Assembly (NCBI RefSeq): GCF_018613315.1
Contig: NZ_JAGGQL010000008.1
Coordinates: 62,001 to 126,000, forward strand
Direction: 5' to 3'
DNA length: 64,000 bases
DNA from: Bacillus sp. ISL-37
GTDB taxonomy: Bacteria; Bacillota; Bacilli; Bacillales; Cytobacillaceae
The notes below the pieces were generated by a model. That model made no database searches. It was not told where the DNA came from and saw nothing but the letters and a program-made list of their open reading frames with translations. Positions 27,711-35,475 of this stretch are shown here, piece after piece (position 1 is the first letter of the stretch; every line of letters begins with the position of its first letter). The position numbers were made by a program, and so were the translations under genes.

Positions 27711-28723
27711 TAAGAAACCCCTCCAGTCACATAAGGATAGTTATGTTTTACTTGATTCTCCTCAGCATAGCCGATCATTTCCCTCAGCTCGCTTAACGCA
27801 GTAGTTGGACATGCCTCAACACACTTCAGGCAGCCTTTGCAATATTGATAATCGATTCCCTTTAGGAACATTTGCTTTCTGCCGCGTTTGTCCTCTCCTT
27901 CTTCCCATACAAAGCAATAATCAGGACATGCAGTATCACATGCGGCACAATTGATACATTCTTGCTGATTGAATTGGGGCAGGAATCCTTGTCTGGAACC
28001 GCTTAAATCCTTGAGGATACTATTTGCCTGCGCTGTAATCACACCGCCGATTTCCTGTGTTTCATACCCTAGAAGCGGCATTGTGCGCTTGAATTCTTTG
28101 CCCTGTGCCCCTTCTTCTGGTGCGTATGTTTTAAATTGAACGTCATTATAGCCTCTCTCGAACGTTCTAATATTCGGCTCAACTAAATGAGGATATTTCT
28201 TTTCAAAAGTTTTGCGGATAACATTTTTCATCGCTTCGGGATCGAGGAAATCAATGATGCGGTACAATGCACCAAGCATCGCTGTATTTACTTTTGTTTT
28301 TTCCTCGACAGCAATGGATAGCGCATCAACAATTGCCAGTGTTCCATGCTCCAGATGAAGATCTTTTTTGATGTCGTCAAAATCTCTCGTCGAATTTACC
28401 AGCAGGATTCCGTCCGGACGCAACCCGCTTACTACATCGACCATTTTATAAAGTGCCTCATGAAATACGCCGACAACATGCGGCTCTTCTATTGGACTGT
28501 GGACCCTGATTTCAGTGTCTGGTTCACAGAAACGGACAAAGCTTTTCACCGGCGATCCTTTTTTCTCCGATCCATATGATGAAAAGTTGGATCCATTCAA
28601 ACCAAGACCAAGAACACCTGCTTCCGCAAGCATCTTTCCTGCAAGGTTTGCACCAAGCCCTCCAATCGATTCAAGTCTTATCTCGTAAAAACCTAATTCA
28701 TTCTTTTTCGGTAAGATAGACAT
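27710..28723 (-). CDS. 2-oxoacid:ferredoxin oxidoreductase, fused gamma and ferredoxin (delta) subunits
   Basis: A 337-residue fusion: a gamma domain (IRLESIGGLGANLAGKMLAE, residues 10-190), a connecting segment, and a C-terminal di-cluster ferredoxin (CINCAACDTACPDYCF and CKGCLKCVEACP, each ending in the CxxxCP or equivalent). It passes electrons from the alpha-beta catalytic protein to external ferredoxin. The ATG at 28723 follows GGGGAGGGAG; the frame extends to 28816 but would cover the promoter. Two genes thus carry all four archaeal-type Por subunits. Confidence 0.9.
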   Translation of the reverse strand: MSILPKKNELGFYEIRLESIGGLGANLAGKMLAEAGVLGLGLNGSNFSSYGSEKKGSPVKSFVRFCEPDTEIRVHSPIEEPHVVGVFHEALYKMVDVVSGLRPDGILLVNSTRDFDDIKKDLHLEHGTLAIVDALSIAVEEKTKVNTAMLGALYRIIDFLDPEAMKNVIRKTFEKKYPHLVEPNIRTFERGYNDVQFKTYAPEEGAQGKEFKRTMPLLGYETQEIGGVITAQANSILKDLSGSRQGFLPQFNQQECINCAACDTACPDYCFVWEEGEDKRGRKQMFLKGIDYQYCKGCLKCVEACPTTALSELREMIGYAEENQVKHNYPYVTGGVS

Positions 28724-28774
28724 AATCTCCCTCCCCAATTTGGTTATAAGGTAATTGACTTTAAAACATTCCCC

Positions 28775-28824
28775 ACTAATAATTTTAAAGACTTTAAGAT
28801 TATTAAGCTGTGACATATATCAAA
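28775..28824 (-). promoter_or_regulatory. Fnr-type promoter of the 2-oxoacid:ferredoxin oxidoreductase operon
   Basis: TGTGA-CATATA-TCAAA (28809-28824; one mismatch to TGTGA-N6-TCACA) is 21 bp from TAAAAT (28787-28782, minus strand), placing the box centre at -41.5 from a start near 28775. The leader to the ATG is about 52 nt. The rest of 28825-29050 is AT-rich with no other clear element except the ribosome binding site of the next gene. Confidence 0.68.
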
Positions 28825-29050
28825 CATTTCAACTTTTTTTATGGAACACACCCAAAAATATTTAACTTAAGCCGTATCTTATAATGAAAATCTTTTATAT
28901 AACAGGGAGAAATTTGTAATAGTACAGAAACATTTATTCCTGATTCAGGATTTTATTCCTTAATTTTGAGCAATTAGCCTAGTTTGTATTTATCCTGGAT
29001 GGGGTAAAAGAGGGTTAGTATTTTGGGGGTCTCTAATTAAGGGAGGAAAT

Positions 29051-30094
29051 ATGAAACAACGAGATTACTACTTTGACAATGCCAAGTTCATCTTGATTTT
29101 TTTCGTCGTATTTGGCCATCTTTTGCGCTCGTTCATTGAAGACAATGAAATGATTTATAATGTTTATAAAGTCATTTATACATTCCATATGCCGGCCTTC
29201 ATCCTTGTTTCTGGATTTTTTGCGAGAGGCTTCAATAAAAAAGGCTATGTAATGAAAATTGCCAAGAAGTTAATACTGCCATACTTTATTTTTCAGCTGA
29301 TCTATTCTATTTTCTATTATTTCCTATACAGCAAATCTACTTTTACGATGGATCCGCTGAACCCGCATTGGTCTCTATGGTTTTTGATCAGTTTATTCTG
29401 CTGGAACATCATGCTGATCGGTTTTTCAAAAATTAAAGCACCCATAGGACTGTTGATTGCTTTTGGATTAGGTTTAGGTGTCGGATATATAGATTGGATA
29501 TCCAACTATTTGAGTCTTTCAAGGACCTTTGTTTTCTTTCCATTGTTCCTGCTTGGGTACCATTTGACAAAGGACCATATTAAAACACTGACAATGCCAG
29601 CCTTCAAAGTTGGAGCACTGATAACCTTCGCCATCGTGTTTTTAGGGTTTTATTTCAATCCAGATATAGACTATAAATGGCTTCTTGGTTCCAAACCTTA
29701 CTCATTGATGGAAGCAGCTTCATTATCAAGCATGTTCACACGACTGGGCTTTTACTTATTAAGCTTGCTGATGGTGTTCAGCTTCTTGACAATTGTACCG
29801 AAGAAGCAATATTTCTTTACAGACCTGGGAAAAAATACGCTTTACGTATATCTGCTGCACGGCTTTTTTGTACGAACCTTCCGCGAAAGCGAAGTTCAGA
29901 ACTTCTTCCATAGTCCTGAACGAATCCTTTTGCTTGCAGTCATCGCACTGCTCTTGACTTTCCTATTGTCCAGCAAGTACGCAGCAGCAATAGCACAACC
30001 GCTCATCGAGTTTAAAACCTCAAGAATCAACCGCCTTAAAACCCGGTTCACAGCCATCCTGAGGTTCTATAGAAGGAAGCTGTTGAGCAGTTAA
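29051..30094 (+). CDS. Membrane acyltransferase (acyltransferase 3/OafA-like family)
   Basis: A 347-residue polytopic protein of about ten membrane helices. The N-terminal FDNAKFILIFFVVFGHLL carries the conserved His of the family, followed by TFHMPAFILVSGFFARG. Related proteins O-acetylate sugars or polysaccharides (fucose 4-O-acetylase type) at the membrane. Neighbours give no substrate. Start ATG follows GGGAGG; ends in a strong terminator. Confidence 0.85.
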   Translation: MKQRDYYFDNAKFILIFFVVFGHLLRSFIEDNEMIYNVYKVIYTFHMPAFILVSGFFARGFNKKGYVMKIAKKLILPYFIFQLIYSIFYYFLYSKSTFTMDPLNPHWSLWFLISLFCWNIMLIGFSKIKAPIGLLIAFGLGLGVGYIDWISNYLSLSRTFVFFPLFLLGYHLTKDHIKTLTMPAFKVGALITFAIVFLGFYFNPDIDYKWLLGSKPYSLMEAASLSSMFTRLGFYLLSLLMVFSFLTIVPKKQYFFTDLGKNTLYVYLLHGFFVRTFRESEVQNFFHSPERILLLAVIALLLTFLLSSKYAAAIAQPLIEFKTSRINRLKTRFTAILRFYRRKLLSS

Positions 30095-30117
30095 CACGTC
30101 CTAATACAAGCACTAGC

Positions 30118-30150
30118 AAGAGCCATTCCTCAGGTGGAATGGCTCTTTTC
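30118..30150 (+). terminator. Terminator of the acyltransferase gene
   Basis: AAGAGCCATTCC / GGAATGGCTCTT perfect stem, then TTTTCC. Confidence 0.85.
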
Positions 30151-30247
30151 CTTATTATTCAATTGCATTCAACCTGTCTTTTTTGTCCAAACTGAGATAT
30201 AATTAAAAGTTGATTTGCTGCTGGATTTTTACAAAGGAGATTTTTCA

Positions 30248-32008
30248 ATGAACATAGTACTAACAACGCTCAACGCGAAATATATACACACCAATCTTGC
30301 AATCAGGTATTTGAAGGCATATGCTCAGCCAGAGTATGACGTGAAGCTAGTTGAGTATACAATCAAGGATCCCGCCATCAATATCGTGTCAGATTTGATT
30401 CAAAAGCAGCCAGATGTCATCGGATTCAGCTGCTACATTTGGAATATTGAAGAAACCATAAAAGTCATCAAGATGATCAAAAAAATTAACCCTGAAATTA
30501 AAATTATTGCAGGGGGGCCAGAGGTTACTTACGACGTTCAGGATTGGATGAAGGAAGTGCCCGAGTTTGATTTCATTGTCATTGGTGAAGGTGAACAGAC
30601 ATTCAAGCAGCTTCTTTCCGCAATATCTTCAGGAACTGATTTTACCGCAGTGCCTGGAATCGCTTACCGAAACGACGAGAGCATACGAACGAATCCCCAG
30701 CAGAATAAGCTGGATTTAAAAGACCTTCCGTCCCCGTATCGTTTTGAAGCTGACCTTCCCCATCTTTCCAAAAGGGTAACTTATCTCGAAACAAGCCGCG
30801 GCTGTCCCTTCAGCTGTCAGTTTTGCCTATCTTCGATTGAAGTCGGAGTCCGTTACTTCGACAGGGAGAAGGTCAAGGAAGATATCCGTTATCTAATGGC
30901 GAATGGTGCGAAGACAATCAAATTCGTCGACAGGACATTCAATATCAGCCGAAGCTACGCAATGGAAATGTTCCGGTTTCTGATTGATGAGCATCTTCCT
31001 GGGACTGTGTTCCAATTCGAAATCACTGCTGATATCATGCGCCCTGAGGTCATTGAATTCCTGAACCAGGAAGCGCCTGCGGGATTATTCCGTTTTGAAA
31101 TTGGCGTACAATCGACTAATGATTATACAAATGAATTGGTGATGAGAAAACAAAATTTCGATAAGCTAAAGCGGACTGTGACAATGGTCAAGGAAGGCGG
31201 CAAGATTGACCAGCACCTTGACTTAATTGCCGGTTTGCCCGAAGAAGATTATCAATCGTTCAAAAAGACATTTAATGACGTGTTTGCAATGCGGCCCGAA
31301 GAATTGCAGCTTGGCTTCCTGAAGATGCTGAGAGGGACTGGATTGAGACTGCGGGCTGACCAGCATGATTATGTTTATATGGATCATTCACCATATGAAA
31401 TTCTTGGGAATAATGTCCTTGATTTCAACGATATCATCAAGATCAAGCAAGTTGAAGATGTACTTGAAAAATATTGGAATGACCACCGTATGGATCTTAC
31501 CGTTGAATATCTAGTCACAAAGGTTTTCCCATCACCATTTGATTTCTTCCAGGAATTCGGCTCTTATTGGGAGACAAGAGGATGGTCCCGGATTGGCCAT
31601 CAACTCGAAGACCTGTTCAAAAGGCTGTTCAATTTTCTCCAGGAAAAAGGTGTGGACAATTTAGAAGCGATTGAAAGCTTGATGAAGTATGATTACCTTG
31701 CAAGCATGAAACATAAGCCACGCAAGCCTTGGTGGGAACTGAGCTTAGACAAGCAGGAACGTTCTGAATTGTACCGCGGCATCATTCATAAACCTGATGC
31801 CCTTGGCCATCAGTACTCAGAATTGAATATCAGTGAAAAAGAATTGTATAAGCATACACTGCTTGAGGATATCACGATTGACTTGGAGAAGTTTATGGAA
31901 GATGGAGAAATTGAGTACTCCCCTTCATACATGCTTGTATATTTTGATTCTAAATTGGATCGTCCCCAATTCTTCACTTTTAAAGTGCAAAATGTAAAGC
32001 CAGCTTAG
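30248..32008 (+). CDS. B12-binding domain radical SAM protein with DUF4080-like C-terminus
   Basis: A 586-residue protein: an N-terminal cobalamin-binding fold (residues 1-140, ends near IVIGEGEQTF), the radical SAM domain with CPFSCQFC ([4Fe-4S] ligands CxxxCxxC) at about residues 190-400, and a C-terminal domain (about 420-580, EFGSYWETRGW). The start at 30248 follows AAAGGAG. This type is common in Bacillus; related enzymes methylate or otherwise modify substrates, but no function is known to me for this subgroup. Stand-alone gene. Confidence 0.88.
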   Translation: MNIVLTTLNAKYIHTNLAIRYLKAYAQPEYDVKLVEYTIKDPAINIVSDLIQKQPDVIGFSCYIWNIEETIKVIKMIKKINPEIKIIAGGPEVTYDVQDWMKEVPEFDFIVIGEGEQTFKQLLSAISSGTDFTAVPGIAYRNDESIRTNPQQNKLDLKDLPSPYRFEADLPHLSKRVTYLETSRGCPFSCQFCLSSIEVGVRYFDREKVKEDIRYLMANGAKTIKFVDRTFNISRSYAMEMFRFLIDEHLPGTVFQFEITADIMRPEVIEFLNQEAPAGLFRFEIGVQSTNDYTNELVMRKQNFDKLKRTVTMVKEGGKIDQHLDLIAGLPEEDYQSFKKTFNDVFAMRPEELQLGFLKMLRGTGLRLRADQHDYVYMDHSPYEILGNNVLDFNDIIKIKQVEDVLEKYWNDHRMDLTVEYLVTKVFPSPFDFFQEFGSYWETRGWSRIGHQLEDLFKRLFNFLQEKGVDNLEAIESLMKYDYLASMKHKPRKPWWELSLDKQERSELYRGIIHKPDALGHQYSELNISEKELYKHTLLEDITIDLEKFMEDGEIEYSPSYMLVYFDSKLDRPQFFTFKVQNVKPA

Positions 32009-32042
32009 TCTAAGGAGGCCACTGAAAAAGTCTTAACAAAGA

Positions 32043-32161
32043 TAGTTTGGTTAAATTGGCCGATTGATTTCCACTCCAGGATGCTTCGCTTTCCGCAGGA
32101 GTCTCGCACCTTCCGTTTCAATCAACCTAGTGCTGTTAAACCAGTAACATTAACCAAACTA
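32043..32161. repeat. 119-bp MITE-like element with terminal inverted repeats
   Basis: The ends are perfect 12-bp inverted repeats, TAGTTTGGTTAA (32043-32054) and TTAACCAAACTA (32150-32161). Inside, a second inverted pair TTGATT/AATCAA frames the motif GCTTCGCTTTCCGC shared with the 12.7-kb element. No coding capacity. Confidence 0.75.
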
Positions 32162-32169
32162 CTAAAAAG

Positions 32170-32206
32170 GCCGAGTCCCTGTTTTTTTAAGGGACTCGGC
32201 TTTTTT
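32170..32206. terminator. Terminator, probably bidirectional
   Basis: GCCGAGTCCC / GGGACTCGGC perfect stem followed by six Ts on +; the left flank AAAAA can serve the minus strand. Confidence 0.88.
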
Positions 32207-32291
32207 GTTTAGGTCTCAAGAAAATCTAAAAAATCTGCAGATTTTCAGTTGCCTCGCAAGCAGCTGGCTTTTAATTTGACTCAACCTATAG

Positions 32292-32435
32292 TTATTTGCA
32301 TTCTTTATCAGCTTTGCTTTTCGCCTTTTTTCCACTAAAAGGGAGCTCATAAAGCTTACCAGCATTTATATCGCCAAACTCCATGCCAAACTCAACGTTC
32401 AAAGGCTTTTGATGCCGACCTTCATGCTTTTTCAT
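32292..32435 (-). CDS. Small basic protein, 47 residues, possibly spore-associated
   Basis: Starts MKKHEGRHQKP and contains NVEFGMEFGDINAGK, ending in a lysine-rich tail. The ATG follows AAAGGAAG with good spacing and abuts the stop codon of the upstream small gene (TGA at 32438-32436), so the pair is a tight operon. I do not recognise the family with certainty; the EFGxEFG-like segment faintly recalls gamma-type spore proteins. Confidence 0.55.
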   Translation of the reverse strand: MKKHEGRHQKPLNVEFGMEFGDINAGKLYELPFSGKKAKSKADKECK

Positions 32436-32597
32436 TCACGATCTTCCTTTCCTGCCCTGCTTTGAATTTCTGTTGGCAAATTTGCCTGGATCTTCACCGT
32501 GGGCAAATTCTGCAGAAAATTCGCTTTCCTGAAGATTTTTCTTAGGTGTATTTGTATATTTAACCAAAGCATTTCTTTCTGCTTTCCGTTTAGCCAT
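32436..32597 (-). CDS. Small basic protein, 53 residues, possibly spore-associated
   Basis: Starts MAKRKAERNALVKYTNTPK and contains SEFSAEFAHGED followed by NRNSKQGRKGRS. The ATG has a strong GGAGGTG site. EFSAEFA resembles the EFA-type repeat of gamma-type small acid-soluble spore proteins, but the similarity is short. The alternative frame over 32432-32629 has an unlikely Trp-rich composition. Confidence 0.58.
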   Translation of the reverse strand: MAKRKAERNALVKYTNTPKKNLQESEFSAEFAHGEDPGKFANRNSKQGRKGRS

Positions 32598-32734
32598 TCT
32601 AACCACCTCCATACTACTATTTTTTTCAATCAGCGATTTGCTATGTACTGATTTGATTACCTAATTTTACAAAGGGAACTATCTAATAAAATACGGAATA
32701 AAACAAAAAATAAGCTCAAAAAGGAGGAGCTATA

Positions 32735-33082
32735 ATGGCCAATAAAGACCGGGAGCTAAAACCCATGGATATTGAGGATACCTTGCCTCATCAAATAAAC
32801 GCTCCAAGCTTCAAAGATACAGGCATCGAAATGAAAGCTCCATTCAAAAATGAGCATGGAGTCATCATTGGAGACAGTCTCTACGCATCTGAAAACTCAC
32901 CGCTTGAAAATTGGACTGACGAGACGGATCCAGCAGTCATGGCTGGTGATGAATGGGTCCACCCTACAAATGATATAGGGTGGAACACAGCTGAAAACAG
33001 GGATCTTCTTGAGGAAAAGAGAAAGCCGCAGGCCTATCCATTTATGCACCCTACAAAAGATGTGAGCAAAGGCCAGGATTAA
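32735..33082 (+). CDS. DUF3905-type hypothetical protein, 115 residues
   Basis: A hydrophilic protein with motifs LPHQINAPSFKDTGI, GDSLYASENSPLENWTDETD and GDEWVHPTNDIGWNTAENR. This looks like the Bacillus-specific DUF3905 group, whose role is unknown; a spore link is often assumed. Strong AAGGAGGAG site. Followed by a long interspersed repeat. Confidence 0.72.
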   Translation: MANKDRELKPMDIEDTLPHQINAPSFKDTGIEMKAPFKNEHGVIIGDSLYASENSPLENWTDETDPAVMAGDEWVHPTNDIGWNTAENRDLLEEKRKPQAYPFMHPTKDVSKGQD

Positions 33083-33146
33083 TAATCAGCCCACTACGAC
33101 AATGAGAGCAAGGCAAACTTGTAGGAAAATCATAAAAGGCAAGAAC

Positions 33147-33440
33147 AAAAAGCGCAAGCGCCTTGGTCAGCCCCGACAAGCGCTGCCCGCCTTAAAACGC
33201 CACGTCCTGTGGCTGGCGGGTCTAGCACATCGTGTGCCACGGAGGGCCGACCGGTGAAGTCGTTCTTTGACTTCATTGGGCGGACCGAAATCGAAAAGTA
33301 TAGCCGACTGCCCAGAAACACAGAAACTGGAGGCACCGACAAAGAAGCGCTTTTTGCTTCTGCCGGCGGTGCTGAAGTTTCGGAGTTTCTAGGAGGCGAC
33401 ACTAGACAAGCGACTCGAGGGGCTAGGCGCTGGAGCTGGA
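33147..33440 (+). repeat. Long-form modular interspersed repeat (294 bp)
   Basis: Left module: AAGCGCAAGCGCCTTGGTCA ... CGACAAGCGCT. Right module: GACAAGCGACTCGAGGGGCT ... GGCGCTGGAGCTGGA. Between them are hairpins: GCCCGCC/GGCGGGT and TGAAGTC-GTTCTTT-GACTTCA followed by GGGCGGACCGAAA. The copy at 63.5 kb shares the same order; the short copy at 8.7 kb is the fused ends only. Reading frames through it are not credible genes. Confidence 0.82.
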
Positions 33441-33500
33441 TTAAGAAAACCATATATAGTTATCCACTAATGAAATTGTTTTATAATTTCCTAGGCAACA

Positions 33501-33528
33501 AAAAAATCCGGGATATCCCGGATTTTTT
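33501..33528. terminator. Bidirectional terminator
   Basis: A perfect 28-bp palindrome, AAAAAATCCGGGAT / ATCCCGGATTTTTT, lies between the repeat and the potassium channel gene. Confidence 0.85.
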
Positions 33529-33539
33529 GATATGAACCA

Positions 33540-34895
33540 TTAACCAATTATCACACGTTCCTTTGGATAATGAATGCTTTCTTTTTCTGTTTTACCGCCA
33601 ATGATCAACAGGAAGGATATGACTCCAACTCTTCCAATGAACATCAAAATAATTAGGACCATTTTTCCGACCGTCGAGAGCTCTGGAGTGATGCCCATGG
33701 ATAAGCCTGTTGTTCCAAACGCAGATGCAACTTCAAAAATAATGGCCAATAGTGATTGATTCTCTGTAACCATCAGAGTAAGGACAGCAAAGAAACATAT
33801 AAGTACAGCCATGATGGAAACAACCAAAGACTTGATTATATCTTCCTGGTGCAGTTCTCTGTTAAATACCCTGATTGCTCGCCTTCCTCTCGCAAAGTGG
33901 TAAAGAAACAAGAGATTAAGCGCAAAAGTTGTTGTTCGGATCCCTCCGCCGACCGAACTTGGTGATGCCCCAATAAACATCAAAGCTGCCATCAGGAATA
34001 AGGTAGGGTCAGTAAAATCATTCACATCCATTGTCGCCAAACCACCACTTCTGGTTGTAGTGGACTGGAAAAAAGCATAAAAGAATGAATCCAATAGAGA
34101 TTTATCAGATAAGAAATGATTATATTCGAGTCCCCATATTGCAACGGTACCGAAAATAAGGAGGCCAAGGAACGTAAGAGTGGTAATCTTAAGAAATAGT
34201 GAGAAACGGAATGGACCACTTTTTTTGCTTCTGAACAGGAAGCTTTTCAATTCAACCAGCACAGGGAAACCAATTGCACCAAGTGTAATCAATAGCATAT
34301 TGATTGTAACTACAAAATAATCCTGTGCATATGGAATCAGTGAGGCTCCTGTAATATCAAACCCTCCATTGGTTGTAGCACTAACAGATGCGAAAAGACC
34401 GTGAAGAAAAGCTTCTTGCCACGTCGGAAAGTATCTTAAGAAATATAAACCCAATAGCAGTGCACCGATCAATTCAATAATGACTATAATTATAAGGATT
34501 TCTTTCAGCATTTTTACGAGCCCTGACATCGATGTCTGGTTCTGGTCCATCATGATCAATCTACGTTCCTTCAGCCCTATTTTCTTCCTTATAATCAACC
34601 AGAAGAATGTGCCAAGCGCCATGACACCAATCCCGCCGAACTGCAGGACAAACATGAGGATAAAGATTCCCTGCACAGTAAACGTATCGCGGACTGTTAT
34701 TACTGAAAGTCCGGTAACACTGACAGCACTTGCGGCAGTGAATAATGCATCCATGAAAGACCATTTTGCCCCGGGCTGTATGGCAATAGGCAAACTTAAT
34801 AAGCTCATCGAGACAATTACCGCAATCAAATAATACGCAACGATAATTTGCGCAGGAGATAATTTGTTTAACCTTCTTCTAATAATAATCCACAT
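33540..34895 (-). CDS. Potassium uptake protein, KtrB/TrkH family
   Basis: A 451-residue membrane protein with the four pore loops of the Trk/Ktr family and their filter glycines: AVSVTGLSVI, TTNGGFDITG, TTTRSGGLATMD and SAFGTTGLSMG. It is the ion-conducting subunit of a Ktr K+ (or Na+-dependent K+) uptake system, normally gated by a cytoplasmic KtrA/KtrC RCK protein, which is not encoded nearby. It could be KtrB or KtrD. ATG at 34895. Confidence 0.9.
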   Translation of the reverse strand: MWIIIRRRLNKLSPAQIIVAYYLIAVIVSMSLLSLPIAIQPGAKWSFMDALFTAASAVSVTGLSVITVRDTFTVQGIFILMFVLQFGGIGVMALGTFFWLIIRKKIGLKERRLIMMDQNQTSMSGLVKMLKEILIIIVIIELIGALLLGLYFLRYFPTWQEAFLHGLFASVSATTNGGFDITGASLIPYAQDYFVVTINMLLITLGAIGFPVLVELKSFLFRSKKSGPFRFSLFLKITTLTFLGLLIFGTVAIWGLEYNHFLSDKSLLDSFFYAFFQSTTTRSGGLATMDVNDFTDPTLFLMAALMFIGASPSSVGGGIRTTTFALNLLFLYHFARGRRAIRVFNRELHQEDIIKSLVVSIMAVLICFFAVLTLMVTENQSLLAIIFEVASAFGTTGLSMGITPELSTVGKMVLIILMFIGRVGVISFLLIIGGKTEKESIHYPKERVIIG

Positions 34896-35120
34896 AATTG
34901 CTTCCTTTCAGCCCTGATTCATTTACATACCTATGATAAAGAATATCATCTGATTAATAAAGTACTTTCTTGCAGTTTCCACCCATACTATACGCCTTCC
35001 GGAAGAATCAACAGGGTTTAACCTGACCGTTAAGCCTTAACAGAGCCAAAATCAGGTAAACATTATCCAAAAGGATAAAAGATTACCACTTATGAATTTA
35101 CCTACAATGTTCAAACTATC

Positions 35121-35146
35121 TATACAGAGAAATTTTTCTCTGTATA
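35121..35146. promoter_or_regulatory. Perfect 26-bp palindrome upstream of the SASP gene
   Basis: TATACAGAGAAA-TT-TTTCTCTGTATA ends 5 bp before the AGAGGAG ribosome binding site. It may be an operator or form a 5' hairpin in the SASP mRNA. A loose sigma-G-like arrangement (GAATT ... CTATCTA, about 35093-35122) lies just upstream. The rest of 34896-35120 shows nothing clear. Confidence 0.55.
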
Positions 35147-35167
35147 CTATCAGAGGAGTTGATAATA

Positions 35168-35368
35168 ATGGCTCGTAATTCAAATAAATTGCTGGTTCCT
35201 GGCGTTGAACAATTCATGGACCAAGTTAAATATGAGATCGCTCAGGAATTTGGAGTGAATCTTGGTTCCGATACCGTCTCAAGAGCAAATGGCTCAGTCG
35301 GAGGAGAAATCACTAAACGCCTTGTTCAGCAAGCACAGGCACAGATCTCTGGTCAAAACCAGCAATAA
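35168..35368 (+). CDS. Alpha/beta-type small acid-soluble spore protein
   Basis: A 66-residue SASP with the family signatures [13 protein letters not shown] (GPR protease site region) and [16 protein letters not shown]. It coats spore DNA in the A-like form and protects it from UV and heat. The ATG at 35168 follows AGAGGAG. Expected to be made in the forespore under sigma G. Confidence 0.95.
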   Translation: MARNSNKLLVPGVEQFMDQVKYEIAQEFGVNLGSDTVSRANGSVGGEITKRLVQQAQAQISGQNQQ

Positions 35369-35439
35369 ATTGATGGAATAGTAGTTATCGTATATAGCAT
35401 ATCCACTATCTCCACAAACAATTGAATATGAACATGGAA

Positions 35440-35467
35440 AAAAGTCCGGATTAAATTCCGGACTTTT
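35440..35467. terminator. Bidirectional terminator between the SASP gene and rsgI
   Basis: AAAAGTCCGGA / TCCGGACTTTT, perfect 11-bp stem. Confidence 0.9.
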
Positions 35468-35475
35468 ACAATTAA

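Noticed and set aside
33209-33535. Reading frames inside the long repeat
   Set aside because: Both strands are open only because the repeat is GC-rich; the homologous copy at 63.5 kb does not keep the frame.
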